Shown here: positions 1-7,104 of the stretch, one piece after another
Layout: the number at the start of each line of letters is the position of its first letter
Numbering within the stretch: the stretch's first letter is position 1
NCBI GenBank assembly: GCA_959606705.1
Contig: CAUHLX010000021.1
Location: 1 to 15,260, forward strand
Source: an uncultured Bacillota bacterium
Lineage (GTDB): Bacteria > Bacillota > Clostridia > Peptostreptococcales > Anaerovoracaceae
Length of the DNA stretch: 15,260 nucleotides
Direction: 5' to 3'
Program-made: the position numbers and the translations under genes
Notes under the pieces: model-generated
Databases searched by the model: none
Told to the model about the DNA's origin: nothing
Seen by the model: only the letters and a program-made list of their open reading frames with translations

Positions 1-2
1 AC

Positions 3-926
3 CTGTCGGAGATCCGCCCTACGGTTCTGCTGGCGGTACCTATGCTTTTTGAAAACTTCTATAAAAAGATCTGGGGGCAAGCGAAAAAAAGCGGACTGGA
101 TCAAAAGATGCGGATGGTGCTGAAGCTCAACCGTTTTACGAAAAAGGCAGGATTGGATCTGGTTCCCAGACTGCTTTCACAGGTAACGGATCTTTTCGGA
201 GGCCGGATGCGATTGATGATCTGCGGCGGGGCCGCGATCGATCCCACGGTGATCGAGGGAATTCGGGAGTTTGGCATTACGGCGCTTCAGGGCTATGGAC
301 TGACGGAGTGCGGCCCGATTGCGGCTCTGAATCCGGATTTGGACGGAAAGGCCTCGGCTGCCGGACGGAGTATCCCGGATGTGGCGCTGCGCATCGACGA
401 ACCGGATTCGGAAGGAATCGGAGAGATCTGCGTTCGGGGAAAAAACGTGATGCTGGGCTATTACCGGAATCAGGAGGCGACGGCAGAGGTCCTGCGGGAC
501 GGATGGTTTCACACGGGTGACCTGGGCCGGATGGACGCGGATGGTTTTGTTCACATAACCGGGCGAAAAAAGAATGTGATCATCACGAAAAACGGCAAGA
601 ATGTTTTTCCGGAAGAAATCGAATACTATTTGGGTAAAATTCCTTATGTGGAGGAAAGCCTGGTTTACGGCAAGGCTTCGGAAGGCGCCGGCGGCGACGT
701 ATTGATTTTCGCGGTCATTAAGCCGGACGAGGATGCGGTGAAGGAGGTGCTGGGCCAAGAGTATGCGGACGAACAGGTCGAAGGGCTGCTGTGGAGGGAG
801 ATTGATGGGATCAATGAAGCACTGCCATTTTTTAAGAGGATCAAAAAGATCAGCGTGAGAAAAGAGCCCTTTGAGAAAACCACGGCGCAGAAGATCAAGC
901 GGTTTGTGGACGTGAACAAGGAGTAG
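3..926 (+). CDS. AMP-forming long-chain acyl-CoA synthetase, C-terminal part (5' end outside window)
   Basis: The reading frame is open from the left edge (codons from base 3), and the residues before the first Met (LSEIRPTVLLAVP) match the interior of this family, so the ATG at 42 is internal and the gene is partial. Visible core motifs in order are GYGLTECGP (the conserved A5 motif), GEICVRGKNVMLGYY, DGWFHTGDLG with the ribose-binding Asp, GRKKNVIITKNGKNVFPEEIE (hinge), and TAQKIKRF near the C terminus, whose Lys corresponds to the adenylation lysine. By family knowledge the enzyme activates a fatty acid as acyl-AMP and transfers it to CoA at the membrane or in the cytosol. Chain-length specificity cannot be read here. 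The next gene starts 18 bp downstream on the same strand, so the two are probably co-transcribed. Confidence 0.93.
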   Translation: MSEIRPTVLLAVPMLFENFYKKIWGQAKKSGLDQKMRMVLKLNRFTKKAGLDLVPRLLSQVTDLFGGRMRLMICGGAAIDPTVIEGIREFGITALQGYGLTECGPIAALNPDLDGKASAAGRSIPDVALRIDEPDSEGIGEICVRGKNVMLGYYRNQEATAEVLRDGWFHTGDLGRMDADGFVHITGRKKNVIITKNGKNVFPEEIEYYLGKIPYVEESLVYGKASEGAGGDVLIFAVIKPDEDAVKEVLGQEYADEQVEGLLWREIDGINEALPFFKRIKKISVRKEPFEKTTAQKIKRFVDVNKE

Positions 927-944
927 ACAGGGAGGAGCGGTATC

Positions 945-1334
945 ATGAGTAAAGAAATGAAAGAGAAGGAATCGCTGAAGGAGCAGGCGGAAGTGACGGA
1001 AAGCTGGGATGCGGAGACGGAGGCACCTCCGGAAGAATATTGGAAGGGAAAGGAATACTCTTTTTTCCAGCATCGTAAATGCGAATTTTTTCCCTGCCAT
1101 GAGACGAAGGATCCTGACAATTTCAACTGTCTCTTTTGCTATTGTCCACTGTATGCGCTGGGCGACCGCTGCGGCGGCAACTTCCGCTGGACGGAAGACA
1201 ATGTGAAAGATTGCAGCCAGTGTCTGGTACCTCACAAGCGAAACAATTTCGGTTACATCATGAAAAAGTATGGCGAGATCATCGAGGTGGCTCGGAGCAA
1301 TCACCGGACGGAGGAGCAGCAGGAAAAATCCTGA
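945..1334 (+). CDS. Small cysteine-rich metal-binding-type protein (Cysteine-rich small domain family)
   Basis: This 129-residue protein starts 7 bp after a GGAGGAG ribosome binding site (931-937). Residues 1-30 are a charged, Glu-rich, probably disordered tail. The core has eight cysteines at about 46, 51, 62, 65, 67, 76, 90 and 93, in KCEFFPC, NCLFCYCPLY, DRCGGNF and DCSQCLVPH. This layout, with the following KRNNFGYIMKKYGEII, fits the 'Cysteine-rich small domain' family (PF04071 as I recall it), which is usually a short stand-alone protein in anaerobic bacteria and archaea and sometimes sits near or is fused to cobamide-salvage enzymes. The paired cysteines suggest zinc or iron-sulfur binding, but the function is unknown. 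It is probably co-transcribed with the acyl-CoA synthetase. Confidence 0.85.
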   Translation: MSKEMKEKESLKEQAEVTESWDAETEAPPEEYWKGKEYSFFQHRKCEFFPCHETKDPDNFNCLFCYCPLYALGDRCGGNFRWTEDNVKDCSQCLVPHKRNNFGYIMKKYGEIIEVARSNHRTEEQQEKS

Positions 1335-1399
1335 CCTGTGGGGAAGCTTGATCAAAGGAAAAGAACAAACCCCTTGGGTTTCCGAATAACAGACGGGGG

Positions 1400-1443
1400 A
1401 ATCCCCGCCAAGTCGTTGTAAGAACGGCTCGGCGGGGATTTTC
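1400..1443 (+). terminator. Intrinsic terminator after the cysteine-rich gene
   Basis: A 10-bp perfect stem AATCCCCGCC (1400-1409) / GGCGGGGATT (1431-1440) is extended inside by AGTCGTT against AACGGCT and followed by a short T run (1439-1442). It ends the acyl-CoA synthetase/Cys-rich transcription unit. The stem would also form in leftward transcripts running out of the antiporter operon, but there it has no U tract. Confidence 0.7.
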
Positions 1444-1538
1444 ATGCCGAATAAAATCCGAATAGGCCCCCAGGGACGAAAGGAATTGGGGACCCAAGAC
1501 CTGTTTTAGACGTCAGGATCGCAGCTGCCAATCGGCGG

Positions 1539-2912
1539 TCAGGCCAACAGAAAGCCCGCAGCCGCAAAGGCCGCCGCGCTGATCAGCATGCTGATGATGC
1601 CATAGGGCAGCTGAGTGAGAGCGTGCTCCTGGTTGTCGATTTTCGTAATGGCCGAGGTAAACACCGTCACGTCCGTGTAGAAGCAAACGTGGGCCCCGAA
1701 GGCTGCGCCGGACACGATGGCGGCTAGGATCAGGGGTATGCTGGCGCCCATCGCTCCGGCCAGGGGAATGACGATGGCTGTGATGCCTACCGTTCCGCCC
1801 CAGTTGCTGCCGGTGGTGAAGGTCAGAATGACACAGGCCAGGAAGGTGATGATGGGCAGGACCGAAACGCTCATGAACGGCTGAACCAGGGAGATCACAT
1901 ATTCCGGGAGTCCGATATCGGTGATGGCTTCCTTCAGCATATAAGCCATAAAGACGATGACGGTCATAGAGGTCATGCTCTCAATGCCCTTCATGCAAGC
2001 GTCCATCATGCTTTTCCAGCTGACCACCCGCAGGATCAGATAGAGGGGAACCATAATTCCGATGGTGACGATGACGGCTTTCAGCGCATCCAGAGTGACC
2101 AGAGCCACCAGAATGAGCACTAGTACCGGAACCAGGAAGCAGACGGAGCCTCTGAGAAACTCGCTTCGATTCAAGGGACCCTCGTCTTCCTCCGCGCGGG
2201 AATTTATGGCCAGGCTCTCGTCTCCGTACAGCCGGCCGGTCTCTGCGGCTCGCCGGTAGGCGGTCTTCATGGCGCCCAGCGGCCGGATCACGCCGCAGGC
2301 CGCCAGCAGAGAAACCAGCAAGGAGGCCCAGCCGTAGAACATGAAGGGAATGGCCTGAATATAAGTGTTCATGACCGGGCCCAGTCCGGTCACCTCAGAG
2401 TAACCCGAAAACAAGGATTGATAAAAGATGGCCCAGGTCCCGAAGGGGATCAGGATACAGAGAGGGGACGCCGTGGAATCGGCGATGTAGCTGAGCATGG
2501 CTCTGGGTATTTTCTGTTTATCGTATAGTTTGGTCATCATACCGCGGATTACAATACTGGTAAAATCATCAAAAAATACAATGAGACCCGCGACCCAGGA
2601 GAGGATTGTCGTCTGCTTCGGGGTCCTGGCCAGCTTCTCCATCACGTGGAGAAATGCCCGCTCCCCCTTCGAGACGGAGATCAGCTGAATAAAGCAGCCG
2701 AACAGGGCGGTGAATACCACGATCCAGATGGTGTTCTCATCCGTTCCCACCCGATAGATCAGATCGATCAGAGGATTGAGAAACCCAAGTCCGTATCGTA
2801 GAACATAACACAAAAGTACGCCGATCAGAAGTGAAGAGGTCGTTTTTTTCGAGGTAATGGCCACCACAATGATCACAATGGGGGGCAGCAAAGTCAGAAT
2901 GCCTAAGTCCAT
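1539..2912 (-). CDS. NhaC-family Na+/H+ (or ion/organic-solute) antiporter, paralogue 1
   Basis: This polytopic membrane protein of 457 residues has hydrophobic segments throughout. Family signatures include FFDDFTSIVIRG, SYIADSTASPLC, GSNWGGTVG and GAAFGAHVCFYTDVTVFTS followed by KIDNQEH. NhaC-family proteins exchange Na+ for protons, and some relatives such as the malate/lactate exchanger MleN move organic anions, so the substrate is not fixed by family. I chose the Met at 2912 rather than 2918: AGGAAG (2919-2924) abuts the upstream ATG with no spacing but stands 6 bp from the second, and the paralogue upstream starts with the same MxxGILTLLPP. This is the last gene of the four-gene operon and is closely similar to the gene before it, as expected for a tandem duplication. 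Confidence 0.9.
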   Translation of the reverse strand: MDLGILTLLPPIVIIVVAITSKKTTSSLLIGVLLCYVLRYGLGFLNPLIDLIYRVGTDENTIWIVVFTALFGCFIQLISVSKGERAFLHVMEKLARTPKQTTILSWVAGLIVFFDDFTSIVIRGMMTKLYDKQKIPRAMLSYIADSTASPLCILIPFGTWAIFYQSLFSGYSEVTGLGPVMNTYIQAIPFMFYGWASLLVSLLAACGVIRPLGAMKTAYRRAAETGRLYGDESLAINSRAEEDEGPLNRSEFLRGSVCFLVPVLVLILVALVTLDALKAVIVTIGIMVPLYLILRVVSWKSMMDACMKGIESMTSMTVIVFMAYMLKEAITDIGLPEYVISLVQPFMSVSVLPIITFLACVILTFTTGSNWGGTVGITAIVIPLAGAMGASIPLILAAIVSGAAFGAHVCFYTDVTVFTSAITKIDNQEHALTQLPYGIISMLISAAAFAAAGFLLA

Positions 2913-2934
2913 GCTCATCTTCCTTTCAACTTCG

Positions 2935-2985
2935 GCGGTTCCGGTGAGATGAGTCGAAGAGACTGGCCCATCTCACCGAAGCGCC
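2935..2985 (-). other. Long intercistronic hairpin between the two antiporter genes
   Basis: CGGTGAGATG (2942-2951) is perfectly complementary to CATCTCACCG (2969-2978). The stem is extended outward by CGGCG/CGCCG across a small internal loop and inward by GTC/GAC. No T run follows on the minus strand, so it does not look like an intrinsic terminator. A segmental mRNA-stability or processing structure that sets different levels for the two paralogues is the simplest reading. Confidence 0.6.
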
Positions 2986-3036
2986 GCGACGGTGTGTTCG
3001 CGTAAGTTTTGCTTTACATACGTTTCCCCATACGGT

Positions 3037-4404
3037 TTAAAATATGAATCCGGCAGCCAGGTAAAGGACGGCGGTCACGGCGCCGCCCAGCAGACAGAGC
3101 GGAAGCTGTGCAACTGCATGTTCCATGTTGTCAATTTTTGTCATGCCCGAGGTGAACACGGTCACATCGCAGTAAAAACAGGCGTGGGCGCCGAAGGCCG
3201 CTCCGGAAACCACGGCGGACAGGACCATGAACATATTGCCGCCGATGGCGTCACAGAGGGGAATCACCACGGCCGCTACGGGCAGGCCGGAACCCCAGTT
3301 GGTTCCCGATACGAAAGCCAGGAAGGCACAGATCAGGAAGGTGAGTACCGGCAGGATCATCGGGTTCATGAACGGTTCCGCTACGGAGGTCACGTATTCG
3401 GGAAGTCCGATGCTGATCAGAGAATCCCGCACCATATAGGCGGCGAAGACGATGAGAACCATGGGCATCATGTCGCCGACGCCGGCCATGCAGGCGCTCA
3501 TCAGTTCCTTCCAGCCGGCCAGCCTCATAGCCAGGAACAGCACCAGGGCCACCGCGATGGATACCAGCGAACCGATGATTACGTCGCCGTTGGTGAGGAC
3601 GATCACGATAAAGGTGAGCAGCGGAATGAACAGGCCCAGGATGAGGCGGGTCATTTTGCTCTTGTCAAAGGCTTCTTCGTCAGTATCCTCTGCGTTGAGG
3701 GCCTTCGTTGCTTCGGAGTACAATTCGCCGGTCTGTTCCGCACGAATAACCGCGGTCTTCATGGCGCCCATGGGTTTGATCACACCTAGGGCAAAGAGCA
3801 GAGCGATGATCACGGCGACCCAGCCGTAGAAGATGAAGGGAACGGTCTTGGCGTAGACGCTCATACCACTGCCGTAGGCCGTGATCTCGTCATAGCCGTT
3901 AAACACGGAGGCGTAGAAGATGCCCCAAGTGCCAATGGGGATCAAGGCATTCAGCGGAGAGGCCGTAGCGTCGGTGATATAGCTCAGTTGGGTTCTGGGA
4001 ATGCTATTTTTGTCGTAGAGTCTGGTGAGCGTGCCGCGAACGGCAATGTTGGTAAAGTCATCGATGAATACCACAACACCGATGAGCCAGGTGAGCAGAA
4101 GAGTCCGCTTTTTGGTGGTAGCGTATTTCTGCAGCAGTTCCGCCAGTGCCCTGGTGGCGCCGGTCCGAGACCAGATTCCCAGCAGGCAGCCGAAGAGGGT
4201 GACAAACAGCACATACCATGCCGTATCCCCGTCACCGGCCACCGCGTACATCAGATCGATGAGCCCGGTGAGAAAGCCGGTCTTATATTGCAGGATACAG
4301 CAGACGATGGCGCCGATCAGCAGGGACGAGGTGGTGCTCCTGCTTTTGATGGCAACGATCAGAATAACCAGAGGTGGGAGAAGTGTTAAGATACCGTATT
4401 CCAT
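3037..4404 (-). CDS. NhaC-family Na+/H+ (or ion/organic-solute) antiporter, paralogue 2
   Basis: This 455-residue integral membrane protein is co-linear with the downstream antiporter over its full length. Shared blocks include GILTLLPP at the N terminus, VVFIDDFTNIAVRG (residues 111-124), SYITDATASPLNALIPIGTW (141-160), GTNWGSGLPVA, and GAAFGAHACFYCDVTVFTS with KIDNMEHA near the C terminus. The start is supported by AAGGAAGGGCGG just upstream. It begins 23 bp after the deiminase stop codon, so it is in the same operon. In known agmatine deiminase operons the transporter is an APC-family agmatine/putrescine exchanger (AguD); here NhaC-type proteins occupy that place. Exchange of the guanidino substrate or its amine product is my inference. 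Plain Na+/H+ exchange to counter alkalinisation is the alternative. Confidence 0.9.
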   Translation of the reverse strand: MEYGILTLLPPLVILIVAIKSRSTTSSLLIGAIVCCILQYKTGFLTGLIDLMYAVAGDGDTAWYVLFVTLFGCLLGIWSRTGATRALAELLQKYATTKKRTLLLTWLIGVVVFIDDFTNIAVRGTLTRLYDKNSIPRTQLSYITDATASPLNALIPIGTWGIFYASVFNGYDEITAYGSGMSVYAKTVPFIFYGWVAVIIALLFALGVIKPMGAMKTAVIRAEQTGELYSEATKALNAEDTDEEAFDKSKMTRLILGLFIPLLTFIVIVLTNGDVIIGSLVSIAVALVLFLAMRLAGWKELMSACMAGVGDMMPMVLIVFAAYMVRDSLISIGLPEYVTSVAEPFMNPMILPVLTFLICAFLAFVSGTNWGSGLPVAAVVIPLCDAIGGNMFMVLSAVVSGAAFGAHACFYCDVTVFTSGMTKIDNMEHAVAQLPLCLLGGAVTAVLYLAAGFIF

Positions 4405-4427
4405 TTTTCCGCCCTTCCTTTTCTGTA

Positions 4428-5573
4428 CTATTTCGCGTCGGAGCGCTTGGCGACCTGCTGTGTGAAACAGTGGATGGAACCGCCGTTCAGGGCGATCTCA
4501 TGCGCGTTCACAGGCCGGATCACATAGCGTCCGTCCGCGATTTCCGTGATGCGGCGAATCGCTTCCTCGTCGGTCTCTAGGCCGTAAATGGGGAAGATGA
4601 TGCTTCCGTTGGTGATCAGGAAATTGGCATAGCTGGGAACGGCCAGATCGCCTTCCTTTCTCCACTTTCCGTCGGGCTCCAAGCCGACGCCCTGGGAGAC
4701 CAGAACATTCTCAGCCTCCGCCTTGGTGATGGGGAAGGGCTTGCAGGCCGTCAGCTTATGGACTTTCAGAGGACGTCCCTTGGCGTCGGTGGAGCTGCAC
4801 AGGGTTTCGTAGCACTCCTTGAAGATTTCATAATACTCATTGGAGGTGTCTTCGGTATAGCAGGTCACTACCTCCGCCGGTCCGATGAACGCGCAGATGT
4901 CGTCCACGTGGCCGTCGGTTTCTCCTTCGCCCAGATCCACGCCCCGTTTCAGCCAGATCACCTTTTCAAAGCCCAGATAATTCTTCAGGGTTTCCTCAAT
5001 TCCTTGGCGATCCAGGTGAGGATTGCGGTTTTCATTGAGCAGACAGCTTTCGGTGGTGATGACCGTTCCCTCCCCGTCACAGGTAATGGAGCCGCCTTCC
5101 AGGATGAACGGCGCCCGATAGCGATCCAGGCCGGTGATCTGCAGCATCTTGCGGGCCGCCAGATCGTCGTTGGCCCAGCAGATGGTTGCGCCGTGCAGTT
5201 CACCTCCCCAGGCATTGAACTTGAAGTCGACACCGCGAACCTCGCCGGTCCGACGGTTTTTCACCGTGATAGCGCCGCTGTCCCGAGGCCAGCAGTTGTC
5301 CAGAGTCATCTCATAGATGGAGACGTCGACGCCGGAAAAGATGTACTCCACCTCCATGTAGAGGTCCTGGGGAACGGCGATATTGACCTTGGTTCCCGAG
5401 TCCAGAATCGCCTTGGCCAGTTGAACCTGCGTGCTGCGGATCGCGTATCCCCCGCTGTGCCAGTGGGAGTAAAGGCCGCCCACCATCAGCCATACCGCTT
5501 CCTGTTCTTCGTATTCGGCCGGCATGACAAAGCCGTCCTCGTAGGGGAATGTTTTCAATAATCTCGATGACAT
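4428..5573 (-). CDS. aguA: Agmatine deiminase family enzyme with altered substrate-binding loop
   Basis: This 381-residue member of the guanidino-group-modifying superfamily converts the guanidino group of agmatine to a ureido group (N-carbamoylputrescine) plus ammonia in characterised relatives. Catalytic positions are intact when compared with the Enterococcus faecalis enzyme as I recall it: Asp98 in WPRD, Glu159 in LEGGS, His222 and Asp224 in GHVDD, and nucleophile Cys369 in GGSIHCFTQQ. The FNAWGG motif (120-125) is also kept. The usual WPERPDNWR loop near residues 31-39 is replaced by VGGLYSHWH, keeping only the Trp, so the substrate may differ. The start follows AAGGAGG at a 6-bp distance. 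The carbamoyltransferase gene ends 17 bp upstream, which supports a two-step deiminase/carbamoyltransferase pathway in the cytosol. Confidence 0.85.
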   Translation of the reverse strand: MSSRLLKTFPYEDGFVMPAEYEEQEAVWLMVGGLYSHWHSGGYAIRSTQVQLAKAILDSGTKVNIAVPQDLYMEVEYIFSGVDVSIYEMTLDNCWPRDSGAITVKNRRTGEVRGVDFKFNAWGGELHGATICWANDDLAARKMLQITGLDRYRAPFILEGGSITCDGEGTVITTESCLLNENRNPHLDRQGIEETLKNYLGFEKVIWLKRGVDLGEGETDGHVDDICAFIGPAEVVTCYTEDTSNEYYEIFKECYETLCSSTDAKGRPLKVHKLTACKPFPITKAEAENVLVSQGVGLEPDGKWRKEGDLAVPSYANFLITNGSIIFPIYGLETDEEAIRRITEIADGRYVIRPVNAHEIALNGGSIHCFTQQVAKRSDAK

Positions 5574-5590
5574 TTGGTGCCTCCTTTTCT

Positions 5591-6694
5591 CTATCTATGG
5601 GTGTATTCCGTGCCGAACCGCTCTCTCATGGTCTTGATTTTTTCCTTCGCTTTCGCTTCCTCTTCAGTGAAGGGCGCCGCGGCGAAATCGGGGGACAGAG
5701 GGCCCATCAGATAGGCCATCAGACCTCTCTGCGTATGCAGTCTGTTTTCAGCCTGCCGCCAGAGGAGAGAACCGGAAAAATCCATGGCGTAGTCCGTCAT
5801 TTCCTTGCCTCGAAGAGCGGGCAGGTAGTGCATGGTCATGGCATTGGGACAGAGGGAGAGCAGCTCCTGCGTTACCTGAAAGCCTTTGCTGATGAAATCT
5901 CTCTCATAGATTTCAAAGTCACTCTTGCTCTCGGTGCCCTCATAGCAGAAACAGCCGGTGTAGATATAGTCCGCATGAGCCGCCGCTTCCTTCGGGTCGT
6001 CGGTGGTCAGGATTCGTCCGCCGCCTTCCTCGCAAGCCTGTCTGCGGCCTTCCGTATTCTTCTGAATCATCCATTCCGGATTGCTGTCATGGGTACCGCC
6101 CAGTTCATAGCCCTCGGGGCTGGCCAGTACCACCGTGGCGCCAAATCGGGGCAGCAGCTTCGCCAAGTCGTTGGCGGAGGTTTCCCGCACCCCGGTAGAG
6201 CCGATGAAGGTCAAGGTGATGTCCTTGAGCTCCTTGCCCTCCGGCAGATTTTCCAGAATCGTTACCAAATCACACAGGGTTTGGGTGGGATGACGAGTGT
6301 GGTCCATTCCGTTGAAGAAGGGGACGGAGCAGTGCGCCGCAAATTCCTCCATCTCCAAGGTCGGACGCCATCTCATGGCGACACCGTCCACCATGCTTGA
6401 GACTACGATGGCCGTATCCCCGATGGTCTCCCGTTTGCCCAAATGCAGTTCGCCTTCCTCACCGCCGGTCAGGTAGAGGGCGTGGGCTCCCAGCTGAGTG
6501 GCGGCGACCTCAAAGGAGATTCTGGTTCGGGTGGAGTTGCCGTTAAAAATCATTCCCAGGGACTGTTCCTTCAAAAGCTTCGGGCATTTGCCCGCCTTGG
6601 CATCCTTTTTCAGCTGTATGATCAGCTCCGCCATGGCCAGCAGCTCATCCGTGGAATAATCCCAGCAATCCATAAAGTGTTTCAAATTTTTCAT
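5591..6694 (-). CDS. Putrescine/ornithine-type carbamoyltransferase, divergent
   Basis: This 367-residue protein of the aspartate/ornithine carbamoyltransferase superfamily carries the carbamoyl-phosphate loop NSTRTRISFE (53-62) and HPTQ (135-138). The C-terminal AENRLHTQRGLMAYLM (315-330) resembles putrescine carbamoyltransferase (PtcA) of E. faecalis. In that pathway it phosphorolyses carbamoylputrescine to putrescine and carbamoyl phosphate. Two substrate-side motifs are odd: HCLP is HYLP (289-292), and the usual DVW plus SMG-type loop is replaced by TGCFCYEGTESKSDF (246-260). A different amine acceptor is therefore possible. It is the first gene of the operon. The ribosome binding site is unusual: AGAGGA lies only one base before the ATG, with a second purine stretch (GGAAAG) further up, and no better in-frame start is visible. 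Confidence 0.85.
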   Translation of the reverse strand: MKNLKHFMDCWDYSTDELLAMAELIIQLKKDAKAGKCPKLLKEQSLGMIFNGNSTRTRISFEVAATQLGAHALYLTGGEEGELHLGKRETIGDTAIVVSSMVDGVAMRWRPTLEMEEFAAHCSVPFFNGMDHTRHPTQTLCDLVTILENLPEGKELKDITLTFIGSTGVRETSANDLAKLLPRFGATVVLASPEGYELGGTHDSNPEWMIQKNTEGRRQACEEGGGRILTTDDPKEAAAHADYIYTGCFCYEGTESKSDFEIYERDFISKGFQVTQELLSLCPNAMTMHYLPALRGKEMTDYAMDFSGSLLWRQAENRLHTQRGLMAYLMGPLSPDFAAAPFTEEEAKAKEKIKTMRERFGTEYTHR

Positions 6695-6754
6695 ATCCTC
6701 TTCTCGCTTTCCTGGTTTTTCTACAAAGGGTTTTGCGGATCCGCTTATACTTTT

Positions 6755-6782
6755 ATCATAGAGGATTCGAGAATTTTCACAA
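6755..6782 (-). promoter_or_regulatory. Sigma-A-type promoter of the carbamoyltransferase/deiminase/antiporter operon
   Basis: Reading the minus strand, TTGTGA (6777-6782) is separated by 16 bp from TATGAT (6755-6760), matching 4/6 and 5/6 of the consensus. It lies about 60 bp upstream of the first gene of the operon. Confidence 0.55.
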
Positions 6783-6806
6783 TTCCCAGCACGGATAATT
6801 CTTTTT

Positions 6807-6824
6807 CTACTAAAAATTGAGTAG
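6807..6824. promoter_or_regulatory. Candidate regulator-binding inverted repeat upstream of the operon promoter
   Basis: CTACT (6807-6811) and AGTAG (6820-6824) form an interrupted dyad with an 8-bp spacer, just upstream of the operon's -35 box and between the two divergent genes. The position would suit an activator such as the adjacent LuxR-type protein, but the arms are short and this is inference. Confidence 0.3.
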
Positions 6825-6871
6825 TCAGGTAACCAATTCGGGTAAACGAGTCAAACGATCTAAGCTGTTTT

Positions 6872-6935
6872 TGTGATATAATGATCGCATCGATCCGTGT
6901 CGGCGTTGCCGAGGGGAAGCGATCATTGAATCATG
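6872..6935. repeat. Inverted-repeat element, copy A, upstream of the LuxR-type gene
   Basis: The left arm 6872-6888 (TGTGATATAATGATCGC) and right arm 6919-6935 (GCGATCATTGAATCATG) are complementary at 13 of 17 positions, with two of the four mismatches being G-U pairs in RNA and a perfect inner 9 bp. The 30-base loop holds a smaller CGGC/GCCG hairpin. The left arm contains an extended -10 promoter box TGATATAAT. Confidence 0.7.
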
Positions 6936-6952
6936 CATTGAAGCGATCGAAT

Positions 6953-7033
6953 CATGATATAATGATCGCAGCGATCCTTGGCGGCGCGGCCTTTTTGCCC
7001 CAAGAGCCGTAAGGAGGCGAGCATTGAATCATG
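6953..7033. repeat. Inverted-repeat element, copy B, upstream of the LuxR-type gene
   Basis: The left arm 6953-6969 (CATGATATAATGATCGC) and right arm 7017-7033 (GCGAGCATTGAATCATG) are complementary at 14 of 17 positions. Arms match those of copy A almost base for base while the 47-base loop differs, so the arms look selected and the loop free. A third half-copy, CATGATAGAATGATG, follows at 7052-7066. The left arm again contains an extended -10 (TGATATAAT), and the half-copy keeps TGATAGAAT. Confidence 0.7.
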
Positions 7034-7053
7034 TCTTTGATATCTCAGGGACA

Positions 7054-7097
7054 TGATAGAATGATGAAGATAACTCACTTCACCCTATCTTAAGGAG
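7054..7097 (+). promoter_or_regulatory. Possible proximal extended -10 and ribosome binding site of the LuxR-type gene
   Basis: TG-A-TAGAAT (7054-7062) is an extended -10-like box in the third half-copy of the repeat, about 42 bp before the start codon. AAGGAG (7092-7097) is a strong ribosome binding site 7 bp before the ATG at 7105. Two further copies of the extended -10 (TG-A-TATAAT) lie upstream at 6874-6882 and 6955-6963, so transcription could start at more than one place. Confidence 0.45.
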
Positions 7098-7104
7098 AAA
7101 GAGC

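Noticed and set aside
177..1445. A 422-codon minus-strand frame across the acyl-CoA synthetase and Cys-rich genes
   Set aside because: Both plus-strand genes have family motifs and ribosome binding sites; the antisense frame has neither and runs through the terminator hairpin.
6872..7066. CRISPR array or transposon ends in the repeats upstream of the LuxR-type gene
   Set aside because: Only two full copies with inverted arms and unequal loops are present, there is no regular spacer pattern, no cas or transposase gene, and no target-site duplication is evident.
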